Positions 22,766 to 34,091 of a stretch of 64,000 nucleotides of DNA are shown piece by piece. The translations under genes and the position numbers were made by a program. The DNA is taken from contig NC_134015.1 in NCBI RefSeq assembly GCF_040712315.1, positions 53,235,464-53,299,463 of the forward strand. The letters are read 5' to 3'. Source of the stretch: Castanea sativa. Taxonomy: Eukaryota; Streptophyta; Magnoliopsida; Fagales; Fagaceae. Under the pieces are notes generated by a model. It was not told where the DNA came from. It searched no databases and saw only the letters and a program-made list of their open reading frames with translations. Every line of letters starts with the position of its first letter. The stretch's first letter is position 1.

Positions 22766-24586
22766 ATGGCCTCATTATTCAAACTCCCATGCCTGAGGCA
22801 AACATTGAATATTTGGTCCAAACTTGATAACCGAAAACAACACCACTCCATCTCCTCACAGGACCAAAAGCTACTTTATTTATTGAAATCTTGCAAGCAA
22901 GCCTCAGAAATCTCTCAAGCCCATGGCTTTATGGTCAAGACTGGACTTGACCATGTCCCTTTCACTCTCAGCAAGCTTCTTGATTCCTCCACTCAAGACA
23001 TGGAATATGCTGCCTCAATTTTCAAATATATACAAAACCCAAATTTGTTCATGTTCAATACCATGCTCAGAGGCTATTCCATTAGTGATGACCCAGTACA
23101 AGCTTTTGGTGTTTTCAATCATTTGAGGGATCAAAGTCTTGTGCTTGACGAGTTCTCTTTTGCTAGTATGCTTAAAGCTTGTGCTCGTGTATTGGGCATT
23201 GTGAGTGGGCAAGGGATTCATGGGCTGGTTTTGAGGTCTGGGCTTGGGCTATTTATCAATGTAAAGAATACACTTTTGCATTTGTATTGTGTTTGCGGGA
23301 GAATTGGTGATGCCCGTAAGTTGTTTGATGAGTTTCCTCAAAGAAATGATTTGGTTTCATATAACAGTTTGATGGTTGGCTATGTTCAAGTGTCTCAGCC
23401 TATTATGGTATTAGATTTGTATTGGGAAATGTGTAGGAGTGGTTTGAGAGCCAGTATTACCACAGTTTTGAGTGTTCTGTCTGCTACTGGTGATTGTGGA
23501 AATTTACTTGAAGGGAAGTCTCTTCATGGGCATTGCATTAAAGTTGGGTTTTGTTCTTATTTAAATGTGGTTACCACTTTGATTGATATGTATGCAAAAG
23601 CTGGGAATGTTGAATTAGGGCGTAGGGTTTTTGATGAAGTTGCTGAAAAGGATGTTGTTTTATGGAATTGTCTAATAGATAAGTATGCAAGAAATGGCAT
23701 GGTTGAAAATGCAGTAGCTCTATTACGTCAAATGAAACTTCAACGAGTGATGCCCAATTCATCTACATTAGCTGGATTGCTTTCGGCTTGTGCTGCCTCT
23801 GGAGCCATAAATGTAGGCCGATGCGTCAATGATTATGTGGAAGAAGAAAAAATGGTGTTGGATGTGGTTCTTGGGACAGCTCTAGTTGATATGTATGCTA
23901 AATGTGGGTTCTTAGAGAAGGCTATAGAAATTTTTGATAGGATGGTGAGCAAAGATGTGAAATCTTGGACAGCCATGATCTCAGGTTACGGGGTTCATGG
24001 GCAGGCGAGAAATGCCATTATGCTATTTTACAGGATGGAAGAGGAGGGGTTTAGACCTAATGAAATCACTTTCTTGGCAATTTTAAGTGCTTGTAGTCAT
24101 GGGGGGCTTGTGACAGAGGGCATGAGATGTTTTGAGAGAATGGTTTGTGAGTATGGCCTTTCACCAAAGGTCGAGCACTACGGATGTTTGATTGATCTTT
24201 TAGGCCGTGCTGGGTTGCTGGAGGAAGCGCATAAATTAATCCAGAGCTTGCCCATTAAGGGGGATGCTACTGCATGGCGCTCATTGCTTGCAGCTTGCAG
24301 AGTCTATGGAAATGTTGAATTGGGGGAATGTGTGAAGAGGGTGTTAGTCAAAATATTTGATGAACATCCCACAGATTCGATCCTTCTCTCTAGCACTTAT
24401 GCCATTGCTGGAAGGTTGCCAGAAGAAAGAAGAATGCAGGAAATGAAGGAAGAAAGCACAATGAAAGAAGTGAAATGTCATTCAGTTGGGACGGAGAAAG
24501 AAAAGTTGTTAAAGGAAGCTGGATGTAGCATAATTGAGATGGATTCTCAGTGGTGGGAACCTAGTTGGGAAAACAAGAGCAACTGA
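22766..24586 (+). CDS. Pentatricopeptide repeat protein, PLS class with E domain, intronless (At1g26900-like)
   Basis: A single open frame of 606 codons. The N-terminus (about 1-40) is basic and hydroxylated with few acidic residues, suggesting an organelle transit peptide. From about residue 55 successive P, L and S repeats are visible with typical words such as NLFMFNTMLRGYSISD, LVSYNSLMVGYVQ, VVLWNCLIDKYARNG and VKSWTAMISGYGVHG. An E-type region starts near 495 (ATAWRSLLAACRVYGNVELGE) and there is no DYW deaminase. The order and wording of the repeats closely recall Arabidopsis At1g26900 (PCMP-E54). Such proteins bind organellar RNA, usually as site-recognition factors in C-to-U editing. 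The exact target is not deducible here. After the E motif the tail carries a Lys/Glu-rich insertion before CSIIEMDSQ. Confidence 0.95.
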   Translation: MASLFKLPCLRQTLNIWSKLDNRKQHHSISSQDQKLLYLLKSCKQASEISQAHGFMVKTGLDHVPFTLSKLLDSSTQDMEYAASIFKYIQNPNLFMFNTMLRGYSISDDPVQAFGVFNHLRDQSLVLDEFSFASMLKACARVLGIVSGQGIHGLVLRSGLGLFINVKNTLLHLYCVCGRIGDARKLFDEFPQRNDLVSYNSLMVGYVQVSQPIMVLDLYWEMCRSGLRASITTVLSVLSATGDCGNLLEGKSLHGHCIKVGFCSYLNVVTTLIDMYAKAGNVELGRRVFDEVAEKDVVLWNCLIDKYARNGMVENAVALLRQMKLQRVMPNSSTLAGLLSACAASGAINVGRCVNDYVEEEKMVLDVVLGTALVDMYAKCGFLEKAIEIFDRMVSKDVKSWTAMISGYGVHGQARNAIMLFYRMEEEGFRPNEITFLAILSACSHGGLVTEGMRCFERMVCEYGLSPKVEHYGCLIDLLGRAGLLEEAHKLIQSLPIKGDATAWRSLLAACRVYGNVELGECVKRVLVKIFDEHPTDSILLSSTYAIAGRLPEERRMQEMKEESTMKEVKCHSVGTEKEKLLKEAGCSIIEMDSQWWEPSWENKSN

Positions 24587-24927
24587 GTGATTGAATGCTA
24601 TTCATTGCCTGGATAACTGACCCAATAAGAGGTGCAATCTATTTTCTATTCAGGTCCTTGCAAACTCAAAGTTCTCTCAGACTGCTGACTCTGTCCTAAG
24701 ATTGTGGTAGAAATCAAGGGATGACAAAGGATTTGAATATTCAATTCTTGAAATTGATTAAAAGAAATCAAGGAATAGAAATCTTTCATGCTTCTATTCA
24801 GCTTACTTTGTCTGACCTTTTCCTATAACCATAGCTTTATGTTGAATTCTACTCCAAAAATGCTTTTAGATTATGCAGGTGTAATGAAAATGGAGGGATT
24901 AATAATAAATTAGGTTTAGGTACACTA

Positions 24928-25544
24928 GTGTGGCATTTAGTACGGAGAAATCCACATTATTCTTGGCATCCAGAATCCTAGGAATCACATTCCTAAGAAT
25001 GTGAGATGATAATATTTGGTTTACTCCCAAGAATTTTAAATGAATTATTTATTTTTCTCATTCTATCCTTAAATTTGAATGTGAACTACCAAGTTCTTAA
25101 AAAAAATCTTCCTCTAAATAAATAATGAAAAACCAAATATAAACTATTAATTATGAAAAATTCATTAAAATTATAGTCTAACATTTCAAAATGACAAGTA
25201 CAATACAAAAATAACTATTTAAATTCTCAAATACTTTTATTCTTAATAATAATTTTAAAAGAGTTTAATCCATAATAATTTGTTTTCTATTTTATCTTAA
25301 TTGTTTAAATGATAATGAAAATGGGTTAAAATTGTCAATTTATAAAAAATATAATTTCCTTTAAGCTTAGGAATCTAGATTCCCACTTGTTTTAAAGGGA
25401 ATCCATATTCTTACTAAGAGGGGTTTAAGGGGGGAATCCAGATTCCCCTGGCATTTAATTCCTTAGCGTGATTTGCAACCAAACATGGGAATCCTAAAAC
25501 ATTCTTGGGAATCCTAAAACATTACCTTATACCAAACACCACAT
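24928..25544. mobile_element. MITE-like element downstream of the PPR gene
   Basis: Left edge GTGTGGCATTTAGTA and right edge, in complement, TGTGGTGTTTGGTA form a short inverted repeat. Subterminal GGAATC/GATTCC words are repeated near both ends. Superfamily not assigned and boundaries approximate. Confidence 0.4.
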
Positions 25545-25620
25545 AGAAGTTTCTAAAAATTTTATGCCTTTTTAGACGTTTGATCAAACAACATTGAGAA
25601 ACCATTACTATTCATCATTA

Positions 25621-25732
<112 letters not shown>

Positions 25733-25871
25733 AGAGTTTGAATTCATAAGGAAAAGATTAAAGAGGAAAGAACCTGGACAAAGCACAGTTAGAGTTTCGG
25801 AACATGAGACTACCACAGAAGCTGGTGTACAGAATTTTGTGATAAAATTTCTTTCAAGACTTCTAAACTCT

Positions 25872-26292
25872 TGCTGGAAATAAAGGAGAGATAATACCTG
25901 AATTTTCCTTGGAAATTACAGAATTTGATTTTACCAAAAAGAGGTGGCGGAGATGAGGCGTGGACCAAGTCACTGTCTTGAGACAAATCGTGTCGTCTAC
26001 GGTATATCCGATGTAGTTAGACAAATAGTTTTTGCACGTTGTCCTCGGGATACAACAGTCCAGCCACCTTTGCTGATTATCCTTGTGAGCCCACACTGCT
26101 CGTAAGATATAAGTTCTCTATAGTACTTTCTTTTCCCAGAAAAATTTTGTAAAAGATAAAATGTTTTTTGTGAGTAATAAGAAGCAAAAGATGGTAAGTG
26201 TTTAAGAAAAAAAATTGTTTCTGAAAAGTTTTCAGCTTTGTAATTCAAAAATAAAAGTGTGTATATATCTCAATCCTTATTTTTTTCCAAAT

Positions 26293-26323
<31 letters not shown>

Positions 26324-26908
26324 GCCGGACCCATAACTTGCCCTTAGCCAAAGTTTATACGTTGAGAACAAAAAGAAACTATCATAATGCCATGCAATTA
26401 ATGGCCCATTATTACCATGCCTTTTCAAAAGTTTTCTTCCTAAATATATGTTATAGAAAATGCTAGCTGTTGTTTCCGTTTACTCTCAAAAAAAAAAAAA
26501 AATTGTTAGCTGTTTGATCACTTTCCATTAAACCAAATAGTAAACATTTGTGTATATATGGTAACTTATTATAACATAAAATAATTTAGCAATAGTTGTA
26601 CATTTAAGTGCTGAAGATTCTTGCATATATAACGTTATTATGTCATATTTAAATAAGAACGTTTGAATACAAAACATTTAAAATGGAAAGTACACTAAAA
26701 GCTGACAATATATGGTATTAAAATTCACATTAATTTTCAGAGATTTCCTAATTAAAACCATTGACAATAATTATTCAAATTTTGAATTATATTTGAATTT
26801 TCAAAATTTAGCAATTAACGTATCTGACATTAAGAGATAATTGATTTCCTCAATTCACATAAATGAGTATTAAAATAAATATGATATTTTTTATAAAAAT
26901 ATCCAACA
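25872..26908 (-). repeat. 3' LTR of the copia element (1037 bp)
   Basis: Bounded by the polypurine tract at its high-coordinate side and by the ACTCT duplication at 25867-25871. The outer terminal TGTTGG complement is changed to TGCTGG in this copy. Confidence 0.93.
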
Positions 26909-26919
26909 ATCCCCCACTT
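26909..26919 (-). other. Polypurine tract of the copia element
   Basis: AAGTGGGGGAT on the minus strand, directly before the TGTTGG start of the 3' LTR. Confidence 0.8.
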
Positions 26920-27524
26920 ATTTTTATAAAAAATAAATAGGTAAATATATATATATATAAAAGAACAATTTTTTCTGGGTTAAGTAGAACATTATGCATA
27001 ATGAGAGTGTCAATGGCTTGAACCCTCATTTAGTGTTTCAGCAACATTGTTTCAAAGTTAATAGTGATCTAAGTCTTGAACTATAACTTTTTCAATGGAT
27101 ACAAAACATTACATCACACACATAATATTCCAGTACTCTACTACGAGTTTTTAAGCCAGCACATTACGACCTTGTGCTTTATCCCAGCATCCATGAGCTA
27201 TTTAGAGAACTAGCCCCATTCTCAAAGGAAGCGGCCTCACTTCCATGCTCACTTAGGTGTGGCTATCAAGGATGTTCTTGTAACTCTAACATCCCACTCA
27301 TAAGAGCTATAGTCCACATTAAGAGTTTTTAACCAATAAAAATAAAAACTCATCCTATATAACGTTACAAGATACATGCACGCACACCATAGGGAGGGAC
27401 ATGAGTATTATTACTCATACATATATTTAGTGCATGTTAATCAAACTACTCTATGATTAGTTTTTCCCTTTGAACCTAGTTCTTGGGATCTCCAGTCCCT
27501 AGGTAGGGTATCCTCATAGGTAGT
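26920..27524 (-). other. 3' untranslated interior of the copia element
   Basis: Between the pol stop and the polypurine tract. No further ORF, and in particular no envelope-like frame, is seen. Confidence 0.6.
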
Positions 27525-30270
27525 TTATTCTTCTTTGGGCTTAAGTCCCATCCCCCTCGATGCTATCCAGATCTTTTCTCTAGCTAGAGCTTTAGTTAAT
27601 GAATCCATAATATTATCATTTGTACTAATATAATCAACATTTATGGTACCATTGTTTATGTATGATTTCACAGTACTATGTTTTCTTCTAATAGATCTGG
27701 ATTTACCATTATAGTATTTGTTGCGCACTCTACCAATAGTGGCAGTATTATCACAATGAATTAAGACAGGTGAAATAGGTTTCTCCCACATGGGAATTGG
27801 GAATTTTAGATAATAAATCTCGTAACCAACCTGCTTCTTCACTAGCTGAAGATAAGGCAATTAATTCTGCCTCCATGGTGGATTTAGCAATAATCTGTTG
27901 TTTTTTAGATTTCCAACTTATTGCTCCACCACCTATAGTAAATACATAGCCAGTGGTAGACAAAGAATCACCTGATAAGGTGTTCCAACTAGCATCACTA
28001 TATCCTTCAAGAACAGCAGGATATCTTTGATATAGCAAACCATAGTGCGCAGTTCTTTTTAAATATCTCATTAATTGAGTCATGGCATTCCAATGCTCAA
28101 AATTAGGTTTGCTAGTAAATCTTGCTAGAACTCCTACGGCATAAGCAATATCAAGTCTAGTACAATCAGTAGCATATCTAAGACTTCTAATAATACTAGC
28201 ATATTCTTTTTGATTGTAAATATCATTTTCATCTTTAGTAGGAAAAAGATGCACACTAAAGTCAAAAGGAATACTTGCAGGTTTACAATCAAAGTAATTA
28301 TATTTTTTCAAAAAAATTTCTATATAATGAGATTGATCTATAAATATGCCATTTGAAGTTCTATAAATTTTCATGCCAAAAATCTCATTAGCTTCTCCTA
28401 AATCTTTCATATCAAAGTTATTTTTAAGAAGCATTTTGGCAGCATTTATAATATTCATATTAGGACCAAAAATTAGAAGATCATCAACATATAAACAAAT
28501 TATAACATGAGCATCATCAAAAGTTTTATAATATATACATTTGTCACTTTCATTTGTTTTAAAACCATTAGAAAGCAAACATTGATCAAATTTCTCATGC
28601 CACTGTCTAGGTGCTTGTTTTAAACCATATAGAGATTTTAATAATTTACATACCTTATGCTCATTACTAGGCATTGTAAAACCTTCTGGTTGGTCCATGT
28701 AGATTTCTTCTTCTAAATCTCCATTTAGAAATGCCGTCTTTACATCCATTTGATGTATCATCAAATTATGAATAGCTGCTATAGCAATCAATAATCTAAT
28801 AGACGTAACTTTAGTAACAGGAGAAAAAGTATCGAAAAAATCAATATCTTCTTTTTGTTTAGAACTTTTAGCTACAAGCCTTGCTTTGAATTTTTCAATA
28901 GATCCATCAGGTTTTAATTTTCTTCTAAGTATCCATTTACATCCAATTGTTTTACAACCTGGAGGTAAATTTACAAGTTTCCAAGTATTATTAGAGATAA
29001 TATAATCCATCTCATCATTGATGGCTTCTTTCCAAAAACCTGAATCAGGAGAAGATAAGACTTCCTCTAAGGAAGTAGGGTCACCTTGTAAATTATACAC
29101 ATAATATTCAGGACCAAAAACCTTTTCAACTTTAGGTTTTTTACTCCTCCTAGGTTCAAACTCATATTCATTAACATCTTTTGACTTAGATGTTGAACAT
29201 TCAAAATTCTCTTGTTGTTCAAAACCCCCACTATTTTTATATTTAAATGGAAATTTATTTTCATGAAAAATTGCATTTCTAGATTCAATTATTATATTAT
29301 TATCAATTTCAAAAAATTTATAAGTTGTGCTATTTAAATAATAACCTAAAAATACACATGTAGAAGCCTTTACCCCAAGTTTAGGTCTTTTAGGGTCAAG
29401 TAGCCTCATATATGCTAAGCAACCCCAAACTTTGAAAAAATTCAGATTTGGTTTATATTTTTTCCATAATTCAAAAGGAATTAAAAAAGTCTTTTTATGA
29501 GGTACTCTATTCAAAACAAAATTTGCAGTTAAAACAGCTTCACCCCAAAAATATTTAGGAGCCCCAGAACTAACAAGCATAGCATTAGTTAAATTTATAA
29601 GAGTCCTATTTTTACGTTCAGCTACTCCATTTGAACATGGAGAATAAGGGGCAGTAGTCTCATGAACAACACCAAGAGATTGAATATAATTATTAAGACC
29701 AAGAGTATCATATTCTTTTCCTCTATCAGTTCTAAACCTTTTAACTTTTTTATCAAAAGTATTCTCAACTTCTTTTAAGAAAATTGATAATTTTTCAAAA
29801 GCATCACTTTTATTTTTCATAAGATAAACATATGAATATTTTGAAAAATCATCTATAAAGGTTATAAAATACCGATTACCTCCACGTGTCAAGTGTCCTT
29901 CAAATTCACAAATATCACTATGGATAAGCTCTAGTAATTCAGTATTTCTTTCAATTGATTTATGAGACTTTTGAGTAATTTTAGTCATGCTACAAATTTC
30001 ACATTTTTCAAGTTCATTTTCAAGTTTAGGAATCAAACCTAAACCACTCATATTTTTCATATATTTATTATTGATATGACATAATCTACCATGCCAAACA
30101 TTCACACAAGAAACAATATAAGCAAAACTTGAATTTTCATTCATCTCAACATTAAGTTTAAACATGTCATCACAAGCATAGCCTTTGCCAACAAACATTC
30201 CCTTTTTAGAGAGTACATATTGATCAGCCTCAAAGATTTGTTTGAAACCAGCCTTATTCAACAAAAACTA
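27525..30270 (-). pseudogene. copia pol: integrase, reverse transcriptase, RNase H (frameshifted)
   Basis: The main frame (30264-27751) starts with the pre-integrase zinc-binding region (WHGRLCHINNKY ... CEICSMTK), then an integrase core with Asp residues in LIHSD and TFIDDFS and the NGVAERKNRT block. The reverse transcriptase follows, with the first block near HQMDVKTAFLNGDL and the active-site YVDD at about 28485-28496. RNase H words GYSDASWN and STMEAELIALS follow. A one-base shift near 27795 throws the last part of RNase H into another frame, which continues to a stop at 27525. A second shift in a T-run near 30267 separates pol from gag-protease. This copy cannot produce the polyprotein. 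Confidence 0.93.
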
Positions 30271-31532
30271 GAAACTAGATTCTTTCTAATGTTAGGAACA
30301 TGAAAGACATCTTTGAGAGTGACTTCTCTCCCAGAAGTAAATTTGAGAAGCACCTCTCCAATACCCATAACATCAATGGTATGAGAATCACCAAGCATAA
30401 TTTTCTTTTTCTCATCCAAGATGGTGTAGGTCTTGAACCAGTTTTTATCATAACAAACATGTCTGGTTGCCCCAGAATCAATCCACCACCCTCCTAAGCC
30501 TTCGAGAATATTAATCTCAGTAACCATAGCCACAAGAGGCTCTTCAATGACATTGGCTTGAGCCATAGGCCCATGTTTTCGAAAACAACAATTTTTAGCC
30601 GAATGTCCAGGCTTTCCACATACAAAACATATATAATTGCTATTATTAGTGTGGTTGCCATTATTTGGAGCATGCTTAGGATGGTGTGCTTGGTTCTTTC
30701 TTTGATTACAGTGGGTCTTATGTTGAGGCTGATTTCCATTTGGCCTACGTTTGAAGTTCCTTTTCTTAAGCCCTACATAGTCATTATTTTTTGCATTGGC
30801 TTTTGGCATGTTTTCATTTGAAGAGATAAAATTTACCTTAGGACCATTTGCTCCATGAAGTTCAACAGTTTTGTCTTGGTTTATTGCCTCTTCCTCCACT
30901 CTCAAATGGGTGATAAGGGATTCAATGGAGAGTTCCTTTTGCTTGTGTCTCAGAACTTTGGCAAACTCCTTCCAAGATTCAGGCAGCTTGTCAATGATTG
31001 CTGAAACTTGCATTTGTTCATCTACACGAATGCCTTCAGATCGAACATCTTGTGCAATCATTTGGAGTTCATAGGATTATTCCACCACGGACTTGCCTTC
31101 AACCATCTGAAATCTGAAAAATCGGCTACATGCATATTTCTTGGATCCAGCTTCCTTTGTATCATATTTTTGATTCAATGCCTTCCATATCTTTTTGGCT
31201 GATTTGTAAGCTTGATCATAATAATCATACAAATCATCAGAAAGACAATTAAGTAAACAATTTCTACAGTAAAGATGATCCTTATCCCATTTCTTAACAT
31301 CTTTTTCATGTTGAGAAAGATCTTCTTCAGTCAATTGTTCAGATTTCTTTTTCTTTGGTTTTTTCTCAGTTAACACATAAGCCACATTCAAGAGAGTAAG
31401 ATAAAATAAAGTCTTTTGTCTCCACCTCTTAAAGTTAACACCACGGAAGCAGAATGGCTTATTAAGATCACTCGCTCCAGAGGAATTAGACATAACATTA
31501 CCATTTTCCAAGGATGATTTTGTGTTCTCCAT
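30258..31532 (-). pseudogene. copia gag-protease (nonsense mutation)
   Basis: The ATG at 31532 opens a gag of the DUF4219/UBN2 type ([13 protein letters not shown] near its start). A TAA at 31077-31079 interrupts it; the same frame resumes and holds the zinc knuckle [14 protein letters not shown] and the protease active site [14 protein letters not shown]. The frame then ends at 30258 by a one-base loss. Gag packages the RNA, and the aspartic protease releases pol products in intact relatives. Confidence 0.9.
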
Positions 31533-31549
31533 ATCGATTTGTCTCAAAT

Positions 31550-32864
31550 TGTTGGAAATAAAGGAGAGATAATACCTAAATTTTCCTTAGAAATTACACA
31601 ATTTGATTTTACCAAAAAGAGGTGGCGGAGATGAGGTGTGGACCAAGTCACTGTCTTGAGACAAATCGTGCCGTCTACGGTATATTCGATGTAGTTAGAC
31701 AAATAGTTTCTGCACGTTGTCCTCATGATACAACAGCCCAGCCACATTTGCTGATTATCCTTGCGAGCCTACACTGCTTGTAGGATATAAGCTCTCTATA
31801 GTACTTTCTTTTCCCAAAAAAATTTTGTAAAAGATAAAATGTTTTTTGTGAGTAATAAGAAGCAAAAGATGGTAAGTGTTTAAGAAAAAAAATTGTTTCT
31901 GAAAAGTTTGCAGCTTTGTAATTCAAAAATAAAAGTGTGTATATATCTCAATCCTTATTTTTTTCCAAATACACACACATATATGGATTCAGATCCTCTA
32001 GAGTTCTTAGAGTACTCTACCAGTAGAGTTCATTAAATCCTAACCACTCTTTAATGATTTAATGGTTTAGATTCTGTCATGTCAGCATTTCATTAATAAT
32101 ATTCTTGAAATAATAAAATAATGTTGTAAACAAAACAATTAAGATGATTGTTAATGAAATGCTGACATGGCAAAATCTAGACCATTAAATCATTAAAGAG
32201 TGGTTAGGATTTAATGATCTCTACTTGGTAGAGTACCCTAGGAACTCTAGAGGATCTGAATCCCACATATATATATATAGCCGGACCTATAACTTGCCCT
32301 TAGCCAAAGTTTATACGTTGAGAACAAAAAGAAACTATCATAATGCCATGCAATTAATGGCCCATTATTACCATGCCTTTTCAAAAGTTTTCTTCCTAAA
32401 TATATGTTATAGAAAATGCTAGCTGTTGTTTCCGTTTACTCTCAAAAAAAAAAAAAAATTGCTAGCTGTTTGATCACTTTCCATTAAACCAAATAGTAAA
32501 CATTTGTGTATATATGGTAACTTATTATAACATAAAATAATTTAGTAATAGCTGTACATTTAAGTACTGAAGATTCTTGCATATATAACGTTATTATGTC
32601 ATATTTAAATAAGAACGTTAGAATACAAAATGTTTAGAATGGAAAGTACACTAAAAGTTGACAATATATGGTATTAAAATTCACATTAATTTTCAGAGAT
32701 TTCCTAATTAAAATCATTGACAATAATTATTCAAATTTTGAATTATATTTGAATTTTCAAAATTTAGCAATTAACGTATCTAACATTAAGGGATAATTGA
32801 TTTCCTCAATTCACATAAATGAGTACTAAAATAAATATGATATTTTTTATAAAAATATCCAACA
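31550..32864 (-). repeat. 5' LTR of the copia element, interrupted by a MITE
   Basis: Same as the 3' LTR apart from scattered substitutions and a 288-bp gain at 31985-32272 (MITE plus one copy of its target duplication). The outer end meets the ACTCT duplication at 32865. Confidence 0.93.
31985..32263. mobile_element. Mutator-type MITE with 9-bp target duplication inside the 5' LTR
   Basis: 279 bases starting GGATTCAGATCCTCTAGAG and ending with its complement. The inverted arms extend about 120 bases each, leaving a very short centre. CACATATAT flanks it exactly on both sides (31976-31984 and 32264-32272). A 9-bp duplication and long inverted arms indicate Mutator transposition. The corresponding place in the 3' LTR (around 26305) has no insertion. 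Confidence 0.93.
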
Positions 32865-32976
32865 ACTCTAAACCTATCTTTCAACTGTGGTAGAGCCGGA
32901 GAAGTTATTGCGGGCAGAGGCTTGCATGAGTTCAAGTTTACCTTCAATAAGAAGAAATCAAAGAATAAAATTTTAT

Positions 32977-33167
32977 GAGAGGTGCTACGTCCACAACATT
33001 TTTACAACATTTTTACAACATTTTTACAACAAATCATAGGTGGTTAGTTGTTATTGGTTCAAATTTGAACATAACACTAAGATTACTTTTTTGCCCCAAC
33101 AATAACAACCAGTAACATCCTGCCACTTAGGATTTGTTGTAAAAATGTTGTGGACATATCATTTCTC
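32977..33167 (+). mobile_element. MITE family A, copy 2
   Basis: Inverted relative to the copy in SCPL intron 6 and closely similar along its length. It starts GAGAGGTGCTACGTCC and ends ATATCATTTCTC. A block ACAACATTTTT is present three times near the left end, a local expansion absent from the other copy. Confidence 0.75.
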
Positions 33168-33588
33168 AAATTTTATTGTGCTAGGATTTTACTTTCATAA
33201 AATTTCTCTATTTGTGCCACATTTTGAGAATTATGATTCCGGGTGAATATCATAAGATGAAATTGCTTTTGGTAATTCCAGGTGTCAAAAATTTTGGTGA
33301 TTAAAAACTCTTTTTTTCTTTTTCTTTTTCTTTTTTCGCCCAATAAGTACTTCATTACATAAAAACCAAGGGAGCCTTCCACATCTACCCAGCTGCATAC
33401 TCAAAAATCGAGCTGGGGATAGAGAAGAGATGGAATTAATCCCATGCAGGTGGTTCGCTGAGTCATTGTAGTTTAGAATGTTCCTCGTGAATCATGGGAA
33501 GCTGTTTCAAACAACTAGAGGCTGTATAATGCTCGGTCTTCTCCGCCATTATCCTTTGTTAAAATCAACTTCTCGATGCTGGTACAAG
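33168..33588. other. Spacer between copia and hAT elements
   Basis: No gene recognised. The sequence continues after the hAT insertion at 37294; joined conceptually it contains no long frame I can name. Confidence 0.45.
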
Positions 33589-34091
33589 GATAAAACCTAT
33601 GATGCACGGACACGGACACTCCGATACGGCAATTTTTGAAAAATAAGGACACGACACGGCATGGACACGGCAATTAAATAATTAATTAAAATTTATATTT
33701 AGGCTTTTTTTAAAATATTTTTAGACATAAAATACATTTATGTCTAAAAATTAAATTATGTAACAACTACAAATAAGCAAATTAATACCCAAAGTAATAC
33801 AATAATATACATAAAGTGTTTAGAGTACAAACCAAACTACAAAAGTTTAAATAAGCTACATTCAAGTATTCAACATCAAATATCAAACTACAAACATAAA
33901 AGGAAACCAAACTTTAAACTGTCAAGATTACCTTAGAACAAGAAGTTCAATATCAAACTAAAAACATAAAAGGATAACTAAAAACATAAAAGGATCACAG
34001 AACAACAACATCATCATCGTCATTAATATAGTCATCATTCTCAACAAGACTTATCTTCATCTCTGGCTCATCTAGTGTGAGATAAGCAATC

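Larger units (their letters stand above)
25872..32864 (-). mobile_element. Full-length Ty1-copia retrotransposon with 5-bp target duplication, inactive
   Basis: Read on the minus strand: 5' LTR (32864-31550), gag, protease, integrase, reverse transcriptase, RNase H, then polypurine tract AAGTGGGGGAT and 3' LTR (26908-25872). LTR ends are TGTTGG...CCAACA. ACTCT flanks both sides (25867-25871 and 32865-32869), so both outer ends are intact. Domain order integrase before reverse transcriptase places it in Ty1-copia. The LTRs differ by a few percent by eye, with more differences near the 25.9/31.6-kb end. The 5' LTR is longer because it holds a 279-bp MITE. Coding breaks in gag and pol make the copy defective. 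Confidence 0.95.
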
